Source: Diplonema papillatum
Taxonomy: Eukaryota; Euglenozoa; Diplonemea; Diplonemida; Diplonemidae
DNA: 64,000 nt
Assembly (NCBI GenBank): GCA_030068145.1
Contig: JAPJBO010000379.1
Location: 62,001 to 126,000, forward strand
Direction: 5' to 3'
The notes beneath the pieces are model-generated. The model saw nothing but the letters and a program-made list of their open reading frames with translations, was not told where the DNA came from and made no database searches. Of the stretch, positions 50,255 through 61,500 are shown one piece after another (the first letter of the stretch is position 1; each line of letters opens with the position of its first letter). A program made the translations under genes and the position numbers.

Positions 50255-50720
50255 CGTTTTTCGCCATAAGAAATTTCCGCCGGTAGTTTCTGCCATGAGA
50301 AATTTCCATCAGGTTTCTGCCACGAGAGAAATCTCCACATAATAGTTTCCGTTCTAAAGATTTTGCCCACAATTTCCCGTGAAGAAATTTCTGCCGGTAG
50401 TTTTCGCCACAAGAAAAACTCCACCAGGTTTTCTAGCGTTATGTGTGTATTTTGCCCACAATTTTTCTAGCGTTATGTGTGTATTTTGCCCACAATTTTT
50501 CGTGAGAGAAATTTCCACCAAAAGTTTCCGTTGTAGAAAGTTTCCACCAACAATTTCCCACGAAAGAAATTTCGGCAAGTAGTTTCCGCCACGAGAAAGT
50601 TTTCATCAGGTTTGTGTCGTGAGAGAACTCTCCACCAATAGTTTCCGTTATGAAAAAATTCCAAGAGTTTCTGTCGTGAGAGAATGTTCCACCAATAGAT
50701 GCTGCCAGTAGTTTCCGCCG
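50255..50720. repeat. Degenerate minisatellite, second locus
   Basis: The same AAATTTCCRCC / AGTTTCCGCC / CACGAGA units as at 9835-10400, about sixteen copies. It includes a doubled 45-bp block with 'gcgttatgtgtgtattttgc' at 50427 and 50469. Confidence 0.85.
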
Positions 50721-50768
50721 TGGTGCTCACCAGCGGCTTCACTTCTTCACTAACAAAAAGGGACGTAC

Positions 50769-50829
50769 GACTTTTTTTTGACACATCGGGGTTTCCCGGT
50801 GTCTGACACCGGGACACTGGGTTTTAAAG
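50769..50829. repeat. CCCGGTGTCTGACACCGGG terminus, second locus
   Basis: Almost identical to 10447-10506: a T-run, GACACA, the perfect palindrome CCCGGTGTCTGACACCGGG and the TTTTAAAG end. It marks the right end of an element inserted in 49750-51000; a matching left end was not found. Confidence 0.85.
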
Positions 50830-51000
50830 TCCTGGTCTTTCAAGCTGTGGTGGGCTTCAATGCATTTTACCCTAAAAATGCCTACACTGTAACAGGAGCT
50901 AGTTATATAACTAGCTCGTGCTAGTTACAAGTTATCAAATATAACTAGGTATAAATAAGTAGTTATTTTCACAAGCTATGTACCTTACTAGTGCGTCGTG

Positions 51001-52189
51001 TATACCAGGAACTTCTGTACGTGTGCAGCCCGCCCAGCCTGAGTTTGCCTGAGTCCAGACTGAGTCTGGCTGAGTCGCGCTGACTCAGGGTGGACTCAGG
51101 CTCGACTCAATCTGAGTATTTCTTGCCGGAGGGGAGTATTTCTCGCCAGACTAGTTTTGAAAGTGGTTCGTTTCTAATTTTGGAAAAAAAAGTTCGTTTC
51201 TAGTTTCGAAACTAGTTTTGGAATCGGTTCGTTTCTTTGGAATTGCTCTTTTTTAGGTTGGTAAAGCTTCGGTGTCGCCCATGTTATTTTTGTTTAGCAT
51301 TGAGTTCTTTAGAGTACATGAACCACATGGATTAGCATGCACTGTTTAGCAGCGGCTGCCAAACATCCCATGACACCGCGCAAGGTGGTACAACGCTCTT
51401 TGGTTTAATTTTCGATTGCTTTTGATGGCCTGAAATGCAAGACACTCTTTGGTTATATTACCGATTGCTCTTGATGGGGCATGCAGGCCTGAAATGCAAG
51501 AATGGAAAAGAGACGGGTACCTGTAACTCGGGGCCCGGGAACGATTACCGAAGGAAAGACTCTCTGGTACGAGATGCAAGTCGTTTACAATTCCATTTCA
51601 GGGCCCCAGACTGTCCTTGAGCTCAACGGATTTAAAAGCGTTCAAAAACGTCCTCGGAATGTATTTTTCGACACAGCCACGAAACCTGAAGGATGCTTTC
51701 AGGTTCTGGCAGGTCTAGCTGGCTGCCTAAAGGAGAGGAAGAAAAAGAAAAAGGCCGCTCCTGGTCCGGGAATGTGACGCTGAGACGTACCGGATACAGT
51801 CGGGTAGCATTTAAAAGCTGTTCCCTTCGTGCCAATGTTGGAGAACTGGCACGGAGCACCCAACAGTAACCGCGCAAACCGGGTCCCGTTCTTCTTCCTG
51901 TTCCCTCCTATGGGCGTGTCAAAATGCCTCTATTTTGCATTTTGAGGGGGGCCCTGCCACGTAAGGCACGACGAGGGGGTCACCTTGACGAACGGTGGCA
52001 CCAAACTGGCACGTTTTTTAAAGATTGCGTTTTGGAGCTCATTGACGAGCTTTTTCGGATTTCTGAGGGCGTAAACCGCAATATCCGGACGCTAAACTAC
52101 CCTACCCTGGGGCGGGGGTCCCCCCTTCGCGTGTGGACTGCTGACTTTGAGAAATGGTCCAAATGGGACACAGTTTGACCCCCCCTACC
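51001..52189. other. Repeat-rich intergenic segment
   Basis: 51255-51480 is related to 22270-22395 (AAACATCCCRTGACACYGCG block). 51525-51670 is related to 53600-53760 (CTGTAACTCGGGGCCC, GCCCCAGACTGTCCTTGAGC). A CTGAGTC-rich stretch lies at 51045-51115. No gene is supported. Confidence 0.55.
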
Positions 52190-53449
52190 GGGCTATGTAG
52201 GATGGAAACGTTGGAAACGTTTCCGTTTCCATTTCCTTCTTTTTGGCGGTGGATGGAAACGCCGTTTCTTTTCAGAGTTATAGTTCGCTTGAGAATCCGG
52301 GAGTCTTTTCAAAAGAAACGGCTGGTATGCCACTAGTATACTGGCTGAAGGTCCGACCGAAAATGTGTTCCGAACGGCGGACCCCGCAATCCAGTGGGAA
52401 ACCATGGACAAGGAAGCTCCGAAAAGAGGGAGGAAAGAAGCATAAGAGTTGCGACCGCGTGGAGCAGACGCAACCACACGCATCCGGTTGTGATGACTTT
52501 GAGGTCTGCAGCTCTTTGCACCAATGGCTGTGGCGACGATGCTCTGTTATGCGAGGCCGTTGGCCAACGCGCTGAAGACGATCGGGAAAGCACATCCGCT
52601 TCCAATAATAGACTCTACAGATACGATCGTTCAGCGCCACAGGCTACAAGACCGGGGGTTTTCGGCGGCGTAAGACAAAGAGGGAGTGCAATCAGCATCA
52701 GGAGGTGAGAAGGGCACACGTATGCCGGGGCAATGTTGAACCCGCCAGAAAAGCGATGGCCACGCAGTAACGTGTGCGTTAAACATCGCTTGCCACAGTG
52801 CACCTTGCATACGACGACGGGTGGCAACCGTCACCGGAAGGGGCGCCATCGGGCGGTGTTGTCGGAGCATAGACAACGACGGCAGGAAGAACCACCAACA
52901 ATGCAGAAGAGGACGGCAGATTCAAAAAGCCCCACTCACATGAGAACGTGGGTTGGAAGCAGCAGAAGACGAAGTGGTAGGCACAGAAGAGTGGAATCTG
53001 GTGTCAGAAAACATCCACATGTGACGACATTCTGCATCATTAGCTTGTGGTTACCTGCCAGATCGCCGACGAAAGAAAGCGGTGAGCACCGGCGACTGCT
53101 CTGCACCAACGACACCGCGACGACACACAAGAAGGGCCCGAGCCAAGTCGAAAAACAACCCAGAAAGGGCCCTGAAGAGTCAGAGAGCCCGCCAGAAGAC
53201 GGAGGAAGAGAAGTGCCCGCTGGTAGATCAAAAGAAGAAGGTGATCCCGCCCTCTGAAATGAAAGCCAAAATTTGGCTGGAAACGGACACCCGACGGACA
53301 CACAGAACGACCCGCGAAGAGGTATCCTATAGGACCCCTCAGCATGAGGAGCCTTCCGGCGTTTCTTTTAAAAGAAACGGAAACGTTTCCGTTTCCGTTT
53401 CCTTATTTCGAAAAAACTAAAAGAAACGTCGTTTCCATCCAATTAGCCC
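52190..53449. mobile_element. Element with GGATGGAAACG inverted ends
   Basis: The left end GGGCTATGTAGGATGGAAAC (52190) is the inverted counterpart of the right end, which finishes GTTTCCATCCAATTAGCCC (53449). Both ends repeat the motif GGAAACG several times and reach AAAAGAAACG about 80 bp inside. The interior includes a 174-codon Arg/Ser-rich plus-strand frame (52733-53257) without a transposase motif. The element is about 1.26 kb and seems non-autonomous. Confidence 0.68.
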
Positions 53450-55592
53450 TAGGGGGGGGTCGTTGTACAATGGTTTAGCTTGAAGGGAATTGGGAAGGTT
53501 GAAAAAGGTTTTGGGGGGTGACCGTCGGTTTGTGTTGTGTTTTTATTATCAGTATAATTCGTTGTCATTTACCCCCCTCCCCCCGGGGAACCTGTAACTC
53601 GGGGCCCACAAATTTCCAGGGGTTTTGGCCCTGAACGATTACCAAAGGAAAAACTCTCTGGCACGAGATGCAATTCGTTTACTATTCCATTCCAGGGCCC
53701 CAGACTGTCCTTGAGCTCAACGGATTCCAAAGCGTTCAAAAACATCCTAAACCTGAAGGAGGTTTCGTGGCTGTGTCAGGTTCTGGCAGGTCTAGCTGGC
53801 TGCTGACAGGGTAAACCACGGCTGTCACCCAAGGTGGGCAACAAGCGGAGAGCAAGACGAGAAAAAATCAAGAAATAAACTTGATAAATTTTGATAAAAA
53901 AGGCTCACAGTCGTGTATCACAGGGGCTGAGCGGGCGGAGGCTCTCAGGTGAAATGGTCAAAATGCTCTGGGAAAAATGTGGGACAAAAACCTTCCGAAA
54001 TGCGGGGTTTTTGGGGATAATGGCTCTCAGGTGAAATGGTCAAAATGCTCTGGGAAAAATGTGGGACAAAAACCTTCCGAAATGCGGGGTTTTTGGGGAT
54101 TCTGGCCCAAAAAAAAAAAGATGATTTTTTTCGACGTCCTTAGATGGCGTGATTACCGTGGGCCTGGACCCTATCTGGATCCTAGTGCTGACCCGGGGCC
54201 CGCGCGGAGGCCCTGGATTTACAGGGATACCCTTGCCCCCCCCCCCCCCTTGAAAATTTTTACCCCTTTTTTGGGATTTTCGATGTACACTGGGAAAAAC
54301 AGTGTCTTTTACCCACGGTTACGGAACTGCCTGTGATGGGGTAGGGGGGGGGGGGGGGGGGGGGGTCGTAAATGCCAACGAATTATTCTGATTAGTTTTT
54401 TTTCTGTTTTCTTTTCCGACGATCCGAAATGGACGTACAGATTGGTGTCTTTCGACCTTTTGTGCGCTTGTGTGTGTGTTCTTTTGTAATTATTTGTTCG
54501 GGGGTTCGCGTAACCCTTCTTTTCCGCAAGATAACGTCACGTGTTGAGCAGGGGTTGCCATGTAGCCCGTAGGTGGGACGGGTCCGACGGTTCGGTTAGT
54601 CATCATCGACATCGGACACAGGGGACAGGTTTCAGAAACCGGAGTTTTCCGGTTTCGGCCTATATTTAGCCTATATCTTTATAGTTCTTCGGAAAAAATG
54701 CGAAAATAATCGTCATATAGGCTAAATATATATAGGCGTGCATGTATGCCTAACGAAAAGGTAAGAAATATTTTGCGGTGGCCTCCGCTGTCCGTGCTAC
54801 CTCCATTCTTCTACACTCGTTCTACTCACTACTGTAGTTGCAATTTTGTTGCATTAGGGGCCTTCTACTACCTGAGCAACGCATTACTGTACGTACTCCT
54901 TCACTCTTTTACTCAAAAAGACTCCTGCGACCGACACCAACGAACACATTCGCAATGAATGTGGTTCTGGGACGCCCCACGTGCATACATGTTGACCATT
55001 GAGTTCTTTAAAGTGCAAGTGCCATCAAGGGAGGCGAGCACTGAGTTCTTTTGAGTACATGAACCACATGGATTAGCATGCACTGTTACTTTCATGGGAT
55101 CACCAGGGAAGGGTCCGACCTAACCGTTAGTCAACTGCAACGTCGAAAAGGGGGATTGCAAGAACGTGCTTGGGATGGGTACATGTGCTCATCGCACTGG
55201 CCCGTCTGCGTCGTGTTTCAGTCCTTTAAGTCACGGACAACGTCGAAAAGGGGGAAATAATTAGGCAGGACACTGCTTCTCATGCATGTTTGATGCTAGC
55301 AAATCTTCTTCGAAGAAGTCTTCTTTCAGTACATGAAACGCAAGCAGGCAGGTCGTCAACCGATGAGGCACGAAAAGCAAACTTCGCCGGCGTGAGACAG
55401 GGTCAGCCAGCTGGTGGTTGCATGGACAACATGCCGGGGGGGGTAAACAGGAATGCTGGGAAATACGAATTTGAAATATGCTCCTATTATACCCTATTTC
55501 TCGTTAGAACAACATCTGACGGTGGCTTCCACACTACATTCTGAGTAAATGAATTCTAGCACCACCCTAGCGAGTCTAGAGGTAACCTTCTC
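53450..55592. other. Intergenic with homopolymers and short tandem copies
   Basis: An 82-bp tandem duplication spans 53941-54097 (GAAATGGTCAAAATGCTCTG...). C11 lies at 54239 and a pure run of 22 G at 54344-54365. An inverted pair GCCTATATTTAGCC / GGCTAAATATATATAGGC spans 54657-54735. Copies of other repeats lie at 55040-55085 and 55148-55320. No gene is supported. Confidence 0.55.
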
Positions 55593-58500
55593 CTAATTCC
55601 AGCGTTTGTGCGAACCCGAACCTTTTTTTCCTTTCCGGCGTTTGTGCGTCGTTGTGAACACAGGTTCATCCTCTAGAACAACTCCACCCGCGTAGCTTTG
55701 CCACGTCGGCGACCACATGGTCACCCACGTGCTTCCGTTCATTATCTCAGTACTCTTCAACCACCAGCCATCATCCACGTGTCCCTTCAGTCCTTTCACA
55801 GACACCATGCGCAGTTCGTCGATCGGGAACGGGCAGTTTGTTGAGTTCACGATCGACACATCGTTTGGCTGCGTGTCGTGGATGGCGCCTGCAAAGTGAA
55901 CGACCGTCTCCGAGTGGTAGAACACAAGGTAAATGTTAGTAGACCCTGACCACAAGCTTCTGTCGGTCGTCCACCTCGTCGCAATCGTGTTGACAGACGG
56001 CCTCTCGCTGAGGTCGAACCATTCAATATCGCGGTGTTCCTTGGTAACCGAAGCTGAATCCTGCGCAGTCATGTGTGCATCCGGCGCATAGAACTGGACC
56101 CACTCCTTGTTCCTGTACATCATCACGGCAGCTACCTGCCAATCGTCGTTCACAGCACCTTCATACTTCAGGTTGATGTGCGACACCTTGTCAACACTCG
56201 GGTAGTCCACTGCGAAGACAGCTACTTCTCCGACTGCCGGTGCAACCTTCGTAGCCACAGCCGACGCGCCATCGTACGTGTGGAAGAAAATAGAGAACGA
56301 TTCAGCACTCCCTGCTCCTGCATCGCTCCCCGTCACGACACGAAGCAGAACCGAGTCCGTCATTGTGAACACAGGTTCTTTGAGTCCAGAATCGTATTCA
56401 GCAACCATTCCACCCGCGTAGCTTTGCCACGTCGGCGACCACATGGTCACCCATGTGCTTCCGTTCAGTATCTCAGTACTCTTCACCCACCAACCATCAT
56501 CGAGGTGTCCCTTCAGTGCTTTCACAGACACCATGCGCAGTTCGTCGATCGGGAACGTGCAGTTTGTTGAGTTCACGATCGACACATCGTTTGGCTGCGT
56601 GTCGTGGATGGCGCCTGCAAAGTGAACGACCGTCTCCGAGTGGTAGAACACAAGGTAAATGTTAGTAGACCCTGACCACAAGCTTCTGTCGGTCGTCCAC
56701 CTCGTCGCAATCGTGTTGACAGACGGCCTCTCGCTGAGGTCGAACCATTCAATATCGCGGTGTTCCTTGGTAACCGAAGCTGAATCCTGCGCAGTCATGT
56801 GTGCATCCGGCGCATAGAACTGGACCCACTCCTTGTTCCTGTACATCATCACGGCAGCTACCTGCCAATCGTCGTTCACAGCACCTTCATACTTCAGGTT
56901 GATGTGCGACATCTTGTCAACACTCGGGTAGTCCACTGCGAAGACAGCTACTTCTCCGACTGCCGGTGCAACCTTCGTAGCCACAGCCGACGCGCCATCG
57001 TACGTGTGGAAGAAAATAGAGAACGATTCAGCACTCCCTGCTCCTGCATCGCTCCCCGTCACGACACGAAGCAGAACCGAGTCCGTCATTGTGAACACAG
57101 GTTCTTTGAGTCCAGAATCGTATTCAGCAACCATTCCACCCGCGTAGCTTTGCCACGTCGGCGACCACATGGTCACCCACGTGCTTCCGCTCATTATCTC
57201 AGTACTCTTCAACCACCAACCATCATCGAGGTGTCCCTTCAGTGCTTTCACAGACACCATGCGCAGTTCGTCGATCGGGAACGGGCAGTTTGTTGAGTTC
57301 ACGATCGACACATCGTTTGGCTGCGTGTCGTGGATGGCGCCTGCAAAGTGAACGACCGTCTCCGAGTGGTAGAACACAAGGTAAATGTTAGTAGACCCTG
57401 ACCACAAGCTTCTGTCGGTCGTCCACCTCGTCGCAATCGTGTTGACAGACGGCCTCTCGCTGAGGTCGAACCATTCAATATCGCGGTGTTCCTTGGTAAC
57501 CGAAGCTGAATCCTGCGCAGTCATGTGTGCATCCGGCGCATAGAACTGGACCCACTCCTTGTTCCTGTACATCATCACGGCAGCTACCTGCCAATCGTCG
57601 TTCACAGCACCTTCATACTTCAGGTTGATGTGCGACATCTTGTCAACACTCGGGTAGTCCACTGCGAAGACAGCTACTTCTCCGACTGCCGGTGCAACCT
57701 TCGTAGCCACAGCCGACGCGCCATCGTACGTGTGGAAGAAAATAGAGAACGATTCAGCACTCCCTGCTCCTGCATCGCTCCCCGTCACGACACGAAGCAG
57801 AACCGAGTCCGTCATTGTGAACACAGGTTCTTTGAGTCCAGAATCGTATTCAGCAACCATTCCACCCGCGTAGCTTTGCCACGTCGGCGACCACATGGTC
57901 ACCCACGTGCTTCCGCTCATTATCTCAGTACTCTTCAACCACCAACCATCATCGAGGTGTCCCTTCAGTGCTTTCACAGACACCATGCGCAGTTCGTCGA
58001 TCCGGAACGGGCAGTTTGTTGAGTTCACGATCGACACATCGTTTGGCTGCGTGTCGTGGATGGCGCCTGCAAAGTGAACGACCGTCTCCGAGTGGTAGAA
58101 CACAAGGTAAATGTTAGTAGACCCTGACCACAAGCTTCTGTCGGTCGTCCACCTCGTCGCAATCGTGTTGACAGACGGCCTCTCGCTGAGGTCGAACCAT
58201 TCAATATCGCGGTGTTCCTTGGTAACCGAAGCTGAATCCTGCGCAGTCATGTGTGCATCCGGCGCATAGAACTGGACCCACTCCTTGTTCCTGTACATCA
58301 TCACGGCAGCTACCTGCCAATCGTCGTTCACAGCACCTTCATACTTCAGGTTGATGTGCGACATCTTGTCAACACTCGGGTAGTCCACTGCGAAGACAGC
58401 TACTTCTCCGACTGCCGGTGCAACCTTCGTAGCCACAGCCGACGCGCCATCGTACGTGTGGAAGAAAATAGAGAACGATTCAGCACTCCCTGCTCCTGCA

Positions 58501-61500
58501 TCGCTCCCCGTCACGACACGAAGCAGAACCGAGTCCGTCATTGTGAACACAGGTTCTTTGAGTCCAGAATCGTATTCAGCAACCATTCCACCCGCGTAGC
58601 TTTGCCACGTCGGCGACCACATGGTCACCCATGTGCTTCCGTTCATTATCTCAGTACTCTTCAACCACCAACCATCATCGAGGTGTCCCTTCAGTGCTTT
58701 CACAGACACCATGCGCAGTTCGTCGATCGGGAACGTGCAGTTTGTTGAGTTCACGATCGACACATCGTTTGGCTGCGTGTCGTGGATGGCGCCTGCAAAG
58801 TGAACGACCGTCTCCGAGTGGTAGAACACAAGGTAAATGTTAGTAGACCCTGACCACAAGCTTCTGTCGGTCGTCCACCTCGTCGCAATCGTGTTGACAG
58901 ACGGCCTCTCGCTGAGGTCGAACCATTCAATATCGCGGTGTTCCTTGGTAACCGAAGCTGAATCCTGCGCAGTCATGTGTGCATCCGGCGCATAGAACTG
59001 GACCCACTCCTTGTTCCTGTACATCATCACGGCAGCTACCTGCCAATCGTCGTTCACAGCACCTTCATACTTCAGGTTGATGTGCGACACCTTGTCAACA
59101 CTCGGGTAGTCCACTGCGAAGACAGCTACTTCTCCGACTGCCGGTGCAACCTTCGTAGCCACAGCCGACGCGCCATCGTACGTGTGGAAGAAAATAGAGA
59201 ACGATTCAGCACTCCCTGCTCCTGCATCGCTCCCCGTCACGACACGAAGCAGAACCGAGTCCGTCATTGTGAACACAGGTTCTTTGAGTCCAGAATCGTA
59301 TTCAGCAACCATTCCACCCGCGTAGCTTTGCCACGTCGGCGACCACATGGTCACCCACGTGCTTCCGCTCATTATCTCAGTACTCTTCAACCACCAACCA
59401 TCATCGAGGTGTCCCTTCAGTGCTTTCACAGACACCATGCGCAGTTCGTCGATCGGGAACGTGCAGTTTGTTGAGTTCACGATCGACACATCGTTTGGCT
59501 GCGTGTCGTGGATGGCGCCTGCAAAGTGAACGACCGTCTCCGAGTGGTAGAACACAAGGTAAATGTTAGTAGACCCTGACCACAAGCTTCTGTCGGTCGT
59601 CCACCTCGTCGCAATCGTGTTGACAGACGGCCTCTCGCTGAGGTCGAACCATTCAATATCGCGGTGTTCCTTGGTAACCGAAGCTGAATCCTGCGCAGTC
59701 ATGTGTGCATCCGGCGCATAGAACTGGACCCACTCCTTGTTCCTGTACATCATCACGGCAGCTACCTGCCAATCGTCGTTCACAGCACCTTCATACTTCA
59801 GGTTGATGTGCGACACCTTGTCAACACTCGGGTAGTCCACTGCGAAGACAGCTACTTCTCCGACTGCCGGTGCAACCTTCGTAGCCACAGCCGACGCGCC
59901 ATCGTACGTGTGGAAGAAAATAGAGAACGATTCAGCACTCCCTGCTCCTGCATCGCTCCCCGTCACGACACGAAGCAGAACCGAGTCCGTCATTGTGAAC
60001 ACAGGTTCTTTGAGTCCAGAATCGTATTCAGCAACCATTCCACCCGCGTAGCTTTGCCACGTCGGCGACCACATGGTCACCCACGTGCTTCCGTTCAGTA
60101 TCTCAGTACTCTTCACCCACCAACCATCATCGAGGTGTCCCTTCAGTGCTTTCACAGACACCATGCGCAGTTCGTCGATCGGGAACGTGCAGTTTGTTGA
60201 GTTCACGATCGACACATCGTTTGGCTGCGTGTCGTGGATGGCGCCTGCAAAGTGAACGACCGTCTCCGAGTGGTAGAACACAAGGTAAATGTTAGTAGAC
60301 CCTGACCACAAGCTTCTGTCGGTCGTCCACCTCGTCGCAATCGTGTTGACAGACGGCCTCTCGCTGAGGTCGAACCATTCAATATCGCGGTGTTCCTTGG
60401 TAACCGAAGCTGAATCCTGCGCAGTCATGTGTGCATCCGGCGCATAGAACTGGACCCACTCCTTGTTCCTGTACATCATCACGGCAGCTACCTGCCAATC
60501 GTCGTTCACAGCACCTTCATACTTCAGGTTGATGTGCGACACCTTGTCAACACTCGGGTAGTCCACTGCGAAGACAGCTACTTCTCCGACTGCCGGTGCA
60601 ACCTTCGTAGCCACAGCCGACGCGCCATCGTACGTGTGGAAGAAAATAGAGAACGATTCAGCACTCCCTGCTCCTGCATCGCTCCCCGTCACGACACGAA
60701 GCAGAACCGAGTCCGTCATTGTGAACACAGGTTCTTTGAGTCCAGAATCGTATTCAGCAACCATTCCACCCGCGTAGCTTTGCCACGTCGGCGACCACAT
60801 GGTCACCCATGTGCTTCCGTTCAGTATCTCAGTACTCTTCACCCACCAACCATCATCGAGGTGTCCCTTCAGTGCTTTCACAGACACCATGCGCAGTTCG
60901 TCGATCGGGAACGTGCAGTTTGTTGAGTTCACGATCGACACATCGTTTGGCTGCGTGTCGTGGATGGCGCCTGCAAAGTGAACGACCGTCTCCGAGTGGT
61001 AGAACACAAGGTAAATGTTAGTAGACCCTGACCACAAGCTTCTGTCGGTCGTCCACCTCGTCGCAATCGTGTTGACAGACGGCCTCTCGCTGAGGTCGAA
61101 CCATTCAATATCGCGGTGTTCCTTGGTAACCGAAGCTGAATCCTGCGCAGTCATGTGTGCATCCGGCGCATAGAACTGGACCCACTCCTTGTTCCTGTAC
61201 ATCATCACGGCAGCTACCTGCCAATCGTCGTTCACAGCACCTTCATACTTCAGGTTGATGTGCGACATCTTGTCAACACTCGGGTAGTCCACTGCGAAGA
61301 CAGCTACTTCTCCGACTGCCGGTGCAACCTTCGTAGCCACAGCCGACGCGCCATCGTACGTGTGGAAGAAAATAGAGAACGATTCAGCACTCCCTGCTCC
61401 TGCATCGCTCCCCGTCACGACACGAAGCAGAACCGAGTCCGTCATTGTGAACACAGGTTCTTTGAGTCCAGAATCGTATTCAGCAACCATTCCACCCGCG

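Larger units (their letters stand above)
49750..51000. mobile_element. Foldback-like element with CACGACGCACTAGT ends
   Basis: The terminal inverted repeat CACGACGCACTAGT (49750-49763) and ACTAGTGCGTCGTG (50987-51000) is perfect over 14 bp and is flanked on both sides by TAT, a possible 3-bp target duplication. Both ends continue inward as clusters of the palindrome CTAGTTATATAACTAG (49775-49980, and 50897-50950). The interior holds the CCRCC-type minisatellite and the CCGGTGTC terminus known from 9092-10506, so a second element probably inserted here. No transposase is visible. Confidence 0.75.

Noticed and set aside
52733-53257. 174-codon plus-strand frame inside the GGATGGAAACG element
   Set aside because: Arg/Ser/Pro-rich with no transposase signature; not supported as a gene.
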